This document shows positions 17,041 through 27,250 of a DNA stretch of 64,000 nt, piece by piece (positions within the stretch are counted from its first letter, which is position 1; the number at the start of each line of letters is the position of its first letter). The notes under the pieces were generated by a model. That model did not search any database and was not told the origin of the DNA. It saw only the letters and a program-made list of their open reading frames with translations. This DNA comes from Theobroma cacao. Lineage: Eukaryota > Streptophyta > Magnoliopsida > Malvales > Malvaceae. Location of the stretch: contig NC_030854.1 of assembly GCF_000208745.1 (NCBI RefSeq), positions 33,977,817 to 34,041,816 on the forward strand, read 5' to 3'. Both the position numbers and the translations under genes were made by a program.

Positions 17041-19582
17041 AATGAAACACTTTTATAACTTAATTAATTATCGTAAATTTAATAATTACCTTTTCGTATC
17101 AATGTGAGAAAGAACACTTTTGTAACTTAATTATCATAAATCTCATAACAATGAAAAATACCAATACTTTAATTAGCTGCAGAAAAATATTAGAAGAATG
17201 AATAAATAGAAATCAAACTGCAGAAAATCCTCTGATTTATGCTTCTAAAATGACACCAACATTCAATGTTTGCAGTATCGAGAGAGGCTAATTTCTTAGG
17301 ACTTATCCAATTTTGCATGCAAATAGACCAACTGGAGAAGGCTTCGGATCTTTTGCAAGCAAAAAGAGATATTGTATCCTTCTTCTTGCTGAAAGGGTAT
17401 GACATTGAGAATTTGAATTTGCAGGAGATTCTTTTCATGGAAAAACATGAATATATGTGGAAATATAAGTAGCAGGACTTTGTTCAAGACTTGTCCAAAT
17501 GCAAGCTTTGAACAACAATAGATGACATGGAGATGTGAACTGGGTAGAGCTCTTCTTGTGCTAAAAACTTGACTTCCTTCATAGGACTTTATCGTCCATA
17601 ATGGCACATCAGTCACATAAAAGTCTAAAAATGAATATTATACATTTAATCACATTATCCAAATATTAATTTAATAAAGGTCAATTAAAGTAAGCCATTG
17701 GAATTCTAATTAATATATTATTTATTTTTATTTTTTGTTTCTATGTACGTCTACGTTGCCCCATCAATTATGCCACTTGTTCTTAATTCAAATGGTTTCG
17801 ACAAATTTATTATAGTCGAATCTTAACACTCTCACCTGAATTAAAAGAGAAAAAAAACAGAGTATTTTGATTTGGTAAAATTTTTCAATAAGAACTGTAG
17901 TTATATATGTGGTAGGCTAAAAGAAGGTAGGTAAATATATAATTAATAGTATAATAAAAAATCTTAACATACATAATATATGTTCTGATGACAATATTTA
18001 TTTATATATATAATGAATATTAAAAATTTCATGTCGTAGACGATATAAACACATTTGTTTGCAGCAAAAAGAACAGTTTTCTAATAATCTTTTTTATTAA
18101 TGAGTGATCATTCTTCTTTCTTTTTTTTTTAAATTTAAAAGTCTTAAATTTTTCTAAGGCCTCAAATTCAAAGAATTTGATTCAAGGAAGACTTTGCAAT
18201 GCACGTTTTCCTCCGACCATTTTCACTTTACCTTAAATGAGGTGAAGCATTCATTAATTAGTGTTGCTAAATGGGACCTCTATTCAATGCTATGGAAAAT
18301 TTTGGGTTTAGCCTTTTTTTTCAGCTCGAGAACAAACCAAACTTCTTTTAAGGGACCAGCAAATTAAAATCACTATTCAATGAAAATAACATTTCTATCA
18401 TTCGGTCAGGTTTTGATTAGGGATGAAATTTTAAGCGGATTAAGACAAAAACAATGATATTATATATTTTAATTGAACATTCCCAATTTATATTTTTTTT
18501 AGACTTTTTAATGTAATAATCTTTTTGTCAAAATATGAAGTAGTAAGAATATAAGTGTCATGGTTCGAAAAATAACTATTCTATAAAGGTGTTCCCCAAG
18601 TTTGGTACACAAATTCAACCCTACATGTACTTTCTATGTCTCATCCCTCTAAAGAATACTCAAAGAAACCCAAAATATGTCATTTCATGCAAATCAGAGT
18701 AATATGTTAAACATTTGGTCGCCCTCGTCTCAGTCTAAGGCTAAAATCCTTTTAGGATTTACTGATCATCAAGCTATAAAAGACTTTTCGAGACAAACAT
18801 ATAGTTAGATTTTTTGCATATGTGAATAAAAATGATGGGTGCTTTGATCAGGTAATGAAAGGGAAACAAACCCGAATAAGAAGATACTTGTTCTTGCTTC
18901 TCAATTACTAATTACACATTTTGTGGTTTCTAGATGCAGAGGGCGAATTTTATCATATTTTTTAAGCTTTTGGAATATTAAATCCAATCAATTATTGATG
19001 CTAACATCAAAGATTAGATAATAATTAATTAAGATGGACTGAGATAAGCAAATTCACAGATGGAGAGTGAAGCTTTTTCCCCATGAGGTGGATGGTTTTC
19101 CCTATCTATATTTTCACCTAGCTTAAGCCACCTAACCCCTCGTCACTCTTCAACTCCAAATTGCATCTAGAAGATGTCTTAATAATTGCACAAGACTCTA
19201 ATACGTTTATTATTACACATCAATGATTTTGACAAGTCAACATTTTATCCAACACCACCACCAAGAAACAATATCTTAAAACTTATTAGCCCTTTAAAAT
19301 TACTGAAGATATGGCACATTTTTTCTTCACATTCATGGTATAGAAAAATAAAATCAATGTTGCACTGTTCCCTCTCCCCTTAGAAGTCAAGCAACACGTA
19401 AAAATCAAGTGGAAGCTTCTATTATAGTGATTTTTGTGTATGTTTTTTTCCAACCACTAACTTGACTAAGTTGGTTGGATTTGGTCTTGTCAGCAGACTC
19501 CTTTAAAAGTCCTAAAGTTTTGCCTCTGTTCTGTTTCCATCAAACTCAAAGCCCTGAAACTCTCAAAAACCAAGTTTTTAAG
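17041..19582. other. Intergenic
   Basis: AT-rich. Moderately long open stretches near 17190-17616 on both strands are not recognisable as any family. The last 150 bases before 19583 probably form the promoter and leader of the next gene. Confidence 0.5.
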
Positions 19583-20281
19583 ATGTTTTACCCATTTTTC
19601 TGTGGAGCTTTCCACCACCAAAAAGAAGATGATGATGAATTGTGGAGCACCCCTGCTTCCACACCAAAAAAGTCGAGAAGAAAAAAGGATAGCAAGAACC
19701 CGTATTCGACGCGTGGACTTGACCAGTTTTCTGCTCTTTTAGCTGAACTCGAAGAGAAGAGACAGCAGATTTACTCACAGATGGGATCAGAAGGTATAGT
19801 TCGTTTTGTTTACAAGAACTCAAATGATTGTGTCCCGGTTGTGGTAAAGCTGAAGGACAAGAAAGAAGAGAAAAACAAGACAGAAGATACCAAAGATCAT
19901 CACCCTGAAAGCTGTGTTTCTGAAGTTGTGGAGAAGCTGCCAACCCCACCAGAATCAGATGAGAAGATTGAGCAAAAGAAGAGCTTTTCATGGAATATTG
20001 TTAAGTCACAGGATTGGAGAAGGCCTTCTTATTACATCCCAGCAGTTATAATCTCGATTCTGTTGTTCCTAGTATTTTTCGGAAGGTCAGTTGCAATATT
20101 ATGCACTTGTATGGGCTGGTACGTAGTTCCTACAATAAGTGGGGAAGGTTCAAATTTGAGAACATCAATGAAGAAGAAAGATTATGTGAGAAAGTTGAGT
20201 GGAAACAAAATGGTAAGTGGGAAATTATCTTCTCCCAAGAATAATAAATTTGGAGCTATCAGAGACAAGTCCCCACGGTAG
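19583..20281 (+). CDS. Small membrane protein, ZCF37-like, function unknown
   Basis: Single-exon gene of 232 residues. I place the start at the ATG at 19583 (MFYPFFCGAFHH) because the family pattern begins there; an in-frame ATG at 19475 would add 36 unlike residues. Visible parts: an acidic patch EDDDELW, a basic patch KKSRRKKDSK, a conserved-looking block NPYSTRGLDQFSALLAELEE (about 39-58), a segment IVRFVYKNSNDCVPVVVKLK (about 72-91), a charged low-complexity middle, and one hydrophobic span of about 25 residues (about 151-175, IPAVIISILLFLVFFG). A basic tail follows. It resembles Arabidopsis ZCF37-type proteins as I remember them; no biochemical role can be given. Confidence 0.8.
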   Translation: MFYPFFCGAFHHQKEDDDELWSTPASTPKKSRRKKDSKNPYSTRGLDQFSALLAELEEKRQQIYSQMGSEGIVRFVYKNSNDCVPVVVKLKDKKEEKNKTEDTKDHHPESCVSEVVEKLPTPPESDEKIEQKKSFSWNIVKSQDWRRPSYYIPAVIISILLFLVFFGRSVAILCTCMGWYVVPTISGEGSNLRTSMKKKDYVRKLSGNKMVSGKLSSPKNNKFGAIRDKSPR

Positions 20282-20430
20282 TAGGATAACAGGAAAAACT
20301 GAAGTAACATCATCTGATCTTTTTTGTTTTGATTTAAGTCTGTCTTTCACTTTATTTTTTTCTTCTCTTGTTGATGTAAATAACAGTCTGTATTATATGA
20401 CTTGAGTTAATGTTGAGAACAATGTGATTT

Positions 20431-20482
20431 AAGTTGCTTTGTAATTACTTTTCAAAAAAAAAAAAAAAGTTGCTTTGTAATT
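20431..20482 (+). mobile_element. Tiny poly-A retro-insertion with 16-bp target duplication
   Basis: AAGTTGCTTTGTAATT occurs at 20431-20446 and again at 20467-20482. The copies bracket only ACTTTTC and a run of A. This is the footprint expected of a severely 5'-truncated LINE or SINE insertion in the 3' flank of the preceding gene. Confidence 0.5.
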
Positions 20483-20767
20483 GTACAGAGTGTGGCATTT
20501 TCTGATGAAATTTGAATGGGATTAATCCAAGTTTTGGTTTTAAGTAGCATTGAAGAACATGTTATGCTAAAGGATGCACTGCATCTAGCTAATCACTAGA
20601 GATTTTGGAGAACTGGTAGAGAAGTTTCAGAATTGAAAAGTTTGCTAGGCCAACTTGGGATACCATAGTTAGGCAACTAATCAGCACATAGTAATATCCC
20701 TTGTTCCTTTACCATATGACCAAGATCTTATTATCAAGTATAGTTGTTTCAACAGTTTGGTATTAAG

Positions 20768-21541
20768 TAGGAGTCAGCATGGTTCGGTTTGGTCGGTTTT
20801 TGATTCGGTTTTAATAAAAATCAATTAAAAAATTTCTCTATAAATCGATCGAATTGAACCGTGCAAGAAGTCGGTTTCGGTTGATTAAAACCGACTACGG
20901 TTCCGTCGGTTTTGAAGATAATTGCGATTTGGGTTTTCGAAAAACACCTTAAGAGTAAAAAAACTCAACTTTGGACAACAGGATTGTCTCAACATCATAT
21001 AAAAGCAACACTGGTTGCCTCTTGGAGATGGTTGCGATTTGGGTTTTTGAGAAACCATGGTTCTTGAAGAAGGCAAGGACAGAGTTGGGCTTATATGGGG
21101 CTTCGAAGTTGACAAATTTATAGGCATGCAAAAGCAAATTTCGAAGACAACCCACAACTGTTAATGAGGTCAGAAACTATAAAAGATTGCTGCTGATTTG
21201 AAATGGTGGAGAACAATCTGAGAGAAAATCGATGGGTTCTTTCGAAGAATGCAAAAAGTTTCATAATTTGAAGGGCTGTGATCTTGTCTCTCCCATGGAG
21301 AAGAGTTTCATAGCAATGCTGACTTTCTTTAAACCCCAAAATAATTAAAAAAAAAAAAGACAGTCAGTTGTTTGGTCGGTTTCGGGGGGAGGGAGTCCCC
21401 CCCGACAACCGAACCGATCGGCCAATGAGACCGATCTTGCAGCCGATGGTTGTTATCGCAACAGTTGATCCGAACTATCGGTTGCAACAACCAACAGTTG
21501 CGGTCGGTTGCTCCGTTGCAACCGACCTCTACTCACTGCTA
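20768..21541. mobile_element. Non-autonomous hAT-type element, 774 bp, with captured gene piece
   Basis: The left end TAGGAGTCAGCATGGTTCGG and the reverse complement of the right end TAGCAGTGAGTAGAGGTCGG agree at 14 of 20 positions. They are flanked by an 8-base near-direct repeat, GTATTAAG (20760-20767) and TTATTAAG (21542-21549), which is the hAT target-duplication size. Both subterminal zones are rich in GGTCGGTT motifs and their complements, typical of this class. No transposase is present. Instead the interior carries an mTERF gene fragment on the minus strand (20949-21264). Near the right end lies a GC-rich hairpin of G and C runs at 21383-21404. Confidence 0.65.
20949..21264 (-). pseudogene. 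mTERF-family gene fragment inside the hAT-type element
   Basis: From the ATG at 21264 the minus strand reads MKLFAFFERTHRFSLRLFST, a presequence-like start. SFIVSDLINSCGLSSKFAFA follows, then a one-base frameshift near 21125. After it come YKFVNFEAPYKPNSVLAFFK, NHGFSKTQIATISKRQP and KVEFFYS before TAA. This is the N-terminal part of a plant mTERF protein (usual order: targeting peptide, 'SYLINSCGLSPE', 'KPDSVLAFLKNHGFS', 'LLPKLEFFYSKG'). The family acts in organelle gene expression. Only about the first quarter is present; the TAA replaces the expected Lys codon. It cannot encode a working protein. Confidence 0.75.
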
Positions 21542-21549
21542 TTATTAAG

Positions 21550-22379
21550 GACCCCTAATTTGAGTTAAAGCCATGAGAAGGAAAATGCCATTCGTACACA
21601 AGGATGATAATAATTACCTAACAAATGAGTATCTAATATTATCCGACTCAATTAATTAAGATTAAATTACCATACACCATTCAAAAAATTTTAATTATAA
21701 TATTGATTTAAGTTTGGAAGCTGTTTATAATTCATAGACTAATTACCTTTAATTGATTGATTTAATTTTGATTAAAAGATTATGCAAATTTCATTTTAGA
21801 TGATGTTTTATTTCTATATACGAATTGAATTGAGTGTTTAAAGTCAATACTTATATCATTTCTAATTAAAATTTAACAGGTTCAATTTTAATCTAAATAA
21901 GATTTAGGTAACTTGATTTGTTCTGGTTTGGGTACTTCAAAATTTGGAATACCCTACCCATTGTCCCTGTTTGCACAATAAATAAAACGCGTCCATTGTA
22001 CTGACCCATACCAAATTGAGTTAGATTCATATACTTACATAAACCGAACGGAACTGAACCCAATTAAAACCCACCAACTTGTTAAAGCCTTGGTTTTGGG
22101 GTTTAAGTCATGGGTTGAAACCTTCACAACAAATTGCACATGTTAACTTCTACTAAAACAGAGAGAGAAAAAGAAATTAGGTTATCTACCTATGACCCTG
22201 GTGGTGACTGACTGGTGATGGGTGACTTCACTTGATCCTGCCGCCAGGAAACTATATAAACAAGCAAGTTAAGCAGCAACACTGGTCATAGGGTGCCTGA
22301 TTTTTTTTATTCTTTATGCTTTAATCTTAGTTTGAAGCTAATAAACAAAGAATTTTTTTTTTAAATGGACTCCATGTAC
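21550..22379. other. Intergenic
   Basis: AT-rich with stretches resembling degenerate TTTGGGTA/TACCCAA element ends near 21930 and 22060. No gene seen. Confidence 0.5.
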
Positions 22380-23998
22380 AAGGTGTTTTTGACAATAAAT
22401 TTTTTTATAATTTTAACGGTTTTTAGTCAAGAGAATTAAAATTTGAACAAAATTACCTTTAATGAAATCGATCCATTTATTTAACTTCGCGTCTCAACTC
22501 GAAACCTATTAACGAGTCAAGTACGTTTAGATCTGCGCCTCAAGCCTACTCATATTCTTTGTATTTTTCTTATCAGACTATTCATCTCTGGAATATTCCT
22601 TACCAGAAAGAAAAACGTTTAAGCATTTTGAGCATTTTAGTGTAGTTTTTTATATACGAAGAAAACCTGTAAAATTTTTTAACATTTTTAAGCATTTTGG
22701 AATGATTTTTTATATATGAAGAAAAACTTTTGAACATTTTAAGCATTCTTTATCAAGTAGACATATTTGTTAATTATGTTATTAAATGAAATATGGTGTA
22801 TCATTTGAAGTTGTTGATCTTGTTAAATAGAATACAATAGTTTTAGTGATTTTTGAAAATTACGTAATTAGTTTTTAGGCATTACGTGACTGACTTTGGA
22901 CATTACGTGACTAGTTTTTTATAAGACATTACGTGACTAGTTTTTGATAAAGTATTGCGTGACTAGTTGATAGGCATTGCGTGACTTGTTAGTAAGACAT
23001 TGCGTGACTAGTTAGTGAGGCATTGTGTGACTTAGGCATTACTTAAAAATCAATCATGCAATTCCTAAAAATCAGTCACGTAATGCCTAAACCCAATAAC
23101 GTAATGTCTAAAAACCAATAACGCAGTGATTAAGTCACGTAATACTTAAAAATTAGTCTCGTAATACTTAAAAACTAGTATAATCAATTTCAACTCCTTA
23201 AATTTGGGGTTCTATGAATAAACCAATAAACTCAAGAACCTAAAACATATATTTTTTGTTTGCTAAGCCATGAAATTATGCATTTCATAAAAGATAGATT
23301 ACAAAACTCCATACCCCTCCAAAGCAAGACAAAATAAATCCCTATCGCCTTGCTCACTCCCTTTATGCAAAAACAAAATATACTCTCTTTACAAAATATT
23401 TCTTAAATAATTTTAATTCAAAATCTCATAAAAAAAATAAAAATCCTCAACAAACATGCTTAAGAATCATCCTAATCTTAGACACAATAAAACCATGAAC
23501 CATTATAAAACCCATCAAACATACTTTAGTTATTTCTTCTTCCTGAACCCATCATCTTAACCAATTTAATCCAACTCATCAACATATGCATCTCCATTGC
23601 AGCACATGTTTCGAACCAAGTCATCACCAACAAGCATTCAATTACCAAATTCATCATGCTGCCTACAATCACCATAGAAGAGCAAAATCGATGTTCATCA
23701 TCCTTGAAAACCCCAAGATCCACCATCTAAAAAAATGTAATAAAATAAGAAAAAACTTATGTCATTTTTGGATGGCGAAATAGACAATATTTGACCAGAG
23801 AGAGAAATTGAGATTTAATTTTAAAATTTTTGTTTGGATGGCAGGATAGAGAAAACTGAAATCATTTTAACTTGTCTGAAATTGTTTAAAGGGTATTGTT
23901 GTCAACTCATGTCAAAAATTAATTAAAAATAATTAAAATTATAAAAAATGATATTTTTGAATTAAAATTATGAAGAAGATTATTTCTCACAATTCCCT
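22380..23998. mobile_element. Non-autonomous Mutator-like/foldback element, copy 2
   Basis: Same family and orientation as 1935-3235. Shared blocks are the TTTTTAGTCAAGAGAA block, the GCGCCTCAA..CTACTCATATTC block, the GCATTACGTGACTAGTTTTT array (22870-23040) with inverted units after it (23041-23180), the GGTTCTATGAATA block, and the right end through TTGTTTAAAGGGTATTGTTG to about 23998. It differs by about 480 extra bases at roughly 23250-23740, absent from copy 1. No transposase is encoded. Confidence 0.55.
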
Positions 23999-24159
23999 GA
24001 TAAACAAAGGTCTTGCATCTTGGAAGTGTTATCATCCATTCTAACATAAGGTCTTCCAGATTTAGATAGATTGCCTCCCCTGCTAGCTGAGCTCCCAGCA
24101 TGTTAGAGTCCCTTGGACTGGACGTAAGAGTCAGGAAATTTATACTGTATCTTGTTAGT

Positions 24160-25680
24160 CATTTCTAAAGTGTGTTCAAATGGTAATGATTCACACGATA
24201 CTTCAGCAAAGAAATAAATGGATCAAGTAATGGGAGAATGTCTGAATTGGAATGACAGTACTTAATATCTTCAATTTGAGGTATCACATAGACGAGTACT
24301 ATGGATTGAGTCATCATGTGACATACTTGAGTATGAAAGCTAATACATTTAAATAATATATAGATAAAGCATAAAGGCACTAAAGATATTACCAATACAT
24401 TTAGCAGATGATTGATGAATTCAAGTTCCCTGCTCTGGAGATTTCCACTACAAAGATTGTAAACCCCACTCAAACGGGAGGGAAAACCTTGGGATTCTAC
24501 CATAACTTTGGATAGTGCAAAAGGATGGCTTCACAGATATTCAACGACCCAACACATAATAAGAAGTCTGGACCAGCTACAAAAGTCTTCAGATGGTTGA
24601 CAGGAACAACCATTCTCGTTAGCCAAAGAAAGGTCATGCACTACTTCAACTATGATGCTTATTTTTGTTCCTTTATTGGGCTATTTCCATTAACTCTACT
24701 AACATTAAATAGAGTTCACTAGCTCAGAAAACACCAAAAGTGAGTAGCTGGTGCCACTAAAGCCTTATCCAAACCACAGGTGAGTTCTGCAGTTAATCCT
24801 TTGTGAAACAGGGTTCAGTTAATTTCTGAGACAGACATGGCCAAAAGATTCGAGCAATTATCTGTTTGTACAATAGTCATATGGTTTAGGTTTGAGATAC
24901 ATAACCCAAAGCTTAACGTATTAACTTCTTCACAAACTCAGATGCGGTCATAACTACATTTTAAAGCCAAGGAACATGTACCTTTAGACCTGAGCTCTTT
25001 GTGTGAATGAAGTTCTTAGAATGAGGTTCTCTTTGTACTTGAATCTGAGGTAGCAACATTATTAAGTTTCAGATTCTTGCTTGGACGACCATTCCTGAGC
25101 AATCTGAAGCACAGTTTTCAATCTAAGAAGTGCTGAATTTCAGTTGCTTGCTTGGACCATTCCTCAGCAATCTGAAGCACAGTTTTGAATATAAGAAGTT
25201 CTGAAGTTTCAATTGCTTGCTTGGACCATTCCTGAGCAATCTGAAGCATAGTTTCCAATCGAAGAAGTACTTCACTGAACCAACCTCCCATCTTCATCCA
25301 AAGCAAACTCAACAGTGGTTTCAGCATCTCTGAACCGCTGCTCTACAGTTACCTCTTCTTGTACAGTTGCCAACCTCTGGGGATTCAATTCCCATGGCTT
25401 ACCTGGAGCCTGTGAATTTGCAGTTACAGCTTCATCAAGGAAGCCTGCCTTTGTTCATGAATTAGGCAGATAATGCATTTTGAAAAATCTCCTGCAACTT
25501 GCAATCTTCAGCAACACACTGAGGCATACCATTGGGTGGTGCTGCATCAACCATACTAAAAATCTTCTGACACTTTTCTGGACACTCATGAATATTAAAG
25601 GATTCGAACTTTGAATTAGTGATATCAGAGCCATCTATTCTATGACAAAACTGAGAAATTTGAACCATCCAAGACTTGAA
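24160..25680 (-). pseudogene. Unrecognised multi-exon gene relic
   Basis: Several minus-strand stretches look like former exons but do not join into one frame. 25668-25462 reads ...ITNSKFESFNIHECPEKC and DAAPPNGMPQCVAEDCKLQE up to a stop. A second frame from about 25445 reads AGFLDEAVTANSQAPGKPWE and ATVQEEVTVEQRFRDAETTV up to a stop. A third reads WFSEVLLRLETMLQIAQEWS and continues through a triplicated segment. 24503-24390 reads VMVESQGFPSRLSGVYNL, NLQSRELEFINHLLNVL and then a GTAATA donor-like site. Composition is protein-like and hydrophilic. I do not recognise the family. It could be a decayed gene or badly resolved exons of a living one. Confidence 0.4.
25077..25272. repeat. Three tandem copies of a ~70-bp unit
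   Basis: Units begin at 25077, 25148 and 25217 with TTGCTTGGAC(GA)CC, followed by ATTCCTGAGCAATCTGAAGC and a variable AGAAGTnCT block. On the minus strand the unit encodes a MLQIAQEWSKQA-like peptide. Unit lengths of 71 and 69 bases put later copies out of frame with earlier ones. Confidence 0.75.
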
Positions 25681-27250
25681 ATTTCATTGACACCCAGCCA
25701 TCATAGTCAAACAAGTTAAACAATATACTTGAAAGCCCACTCATCTCAGTCTACCAATATACTTAAGGACATAGTAACAGAATTGAGATATCTAAAGAAG
25801 ACTAGCTAAACTTGAAGCTGAAAAGATTTCTTGTCCATTATTGTGTGAAGACATTATGGAAATGCCTCCAAAATGCCTGACTCCAATGATTTTGCTTTCA
25901 AAAAGAACGCATCATAATCACTTTCTTTTTTTTATTATCACTACAAATAAAAGGGCAGAGAGCCAGAGTCATGTCACACAGGGAGGAAAGATATCACATT
26001 TAGATTGTGGTTTCCTTCGCTTGGCTCTCTTGACAATAGTCTTGGTCATTTCCGGTGTCAAGCCTAGAGTGTTCCATGACTGGTTATATAGGCAGCCATG
26101 TATAACAACTATCAAACTCTATCTTCAGTCCAAAGATGTAATTTTCTTTCAAATGGTTCAATTGAGACCAGTATAAAACCTTGATCAATGGATCACATGC
26201 ATTGAAAAATAATAGAATGGACAAACATGAAGAGAATGATTGGATTACAGAAATTAAAAGTGCTAAAAGGTAGAAACAGGAAAAATGCTACCTGCAAAAA
26301 AACTCACATCATTACAAACAACTAAACATCAACAGCTGCAGCGATGGAATCTCATCAGATTATTTGTAGGAAGCCATTTTAACCCAAGAACCATGGATAT
26401 AAGAAATAAACATCAAAACAAAACTGCAGCAACTGAAGCATAACCAAGTTTGGCCGATAAAAATGATGAATAAACAGATGGTGAATCTACTCTAAATCAA
26501 AGTGAAGTCGAAATTACATAAAATAAAAATTTAATCCTGTTGATTTCTACATGGCCTAATGTTGTTTTATCCTCCTCCCTCTATCCCCTTTGTGACTCTT
26601 CCTTTCTACTACAAAACTTCATCTAGTTATGTACAACCCTTTGATATGTCTTAGAATAACCCCTGGATGATTCTCAATCATAGAAGTGTATATTTTGGGA
26701 AAAAAATATAAAAGAAATTTTCTGCCACATATACACAATATTATTGCAAATAATTCATTAATTACTCTTCTAGATATTGAGCTTTTGATTTTATTATTTT
26801 TAAAAAAGTTATCAATCACACCAAAAGCATAAAAGATAAGAGCCAAGCAGCAAGGTTAGATATTCTGTCAAAAAGGCATATATTCTATGCGAATGCGTGG
26901 GTTTATGTCTTCAGCACTCACACAAACATCTAACCATAAGTTTTATTATTTTATTTATCCCCATCAAAAGAATCACTATATGAATGAAACAAGATTAGCT
27001 CTAAATTTTATAGAAGTAAGACCCAAAAGGGCAGTAAGATTACATTTTAATGAATTACCCGATTGTCTTGAAGTTGATGCACTATTGAATTCGGACTAGA
27101 ATCAGGCGAATTTATATGCGAAGAAAGGAAAGAGAGTGCATGCACAACTAATTTCCGAAGGGTATACAAAAATCTCGCCTAGAAATCATCAAAATTTTTC
27201 TAAGCACCTCCTTTTTCTTCTTCCCCTTGTCATATAACAGAATCAGATTG
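25681..27250. other. Intergenic and presenilin 3' flank
   Basis: No gene recognised. The last few hundred bases before 27251 probably hold the 3' untranslated region of the presenilin gene on the minus strand. Confidence 0.5.

Noticed and set aside
17190..17616. Overlapping open stretches on both strands, possible small gene
   Set aside because: No recognisable motif, no splice or start context, and the composition is not clearly coding.
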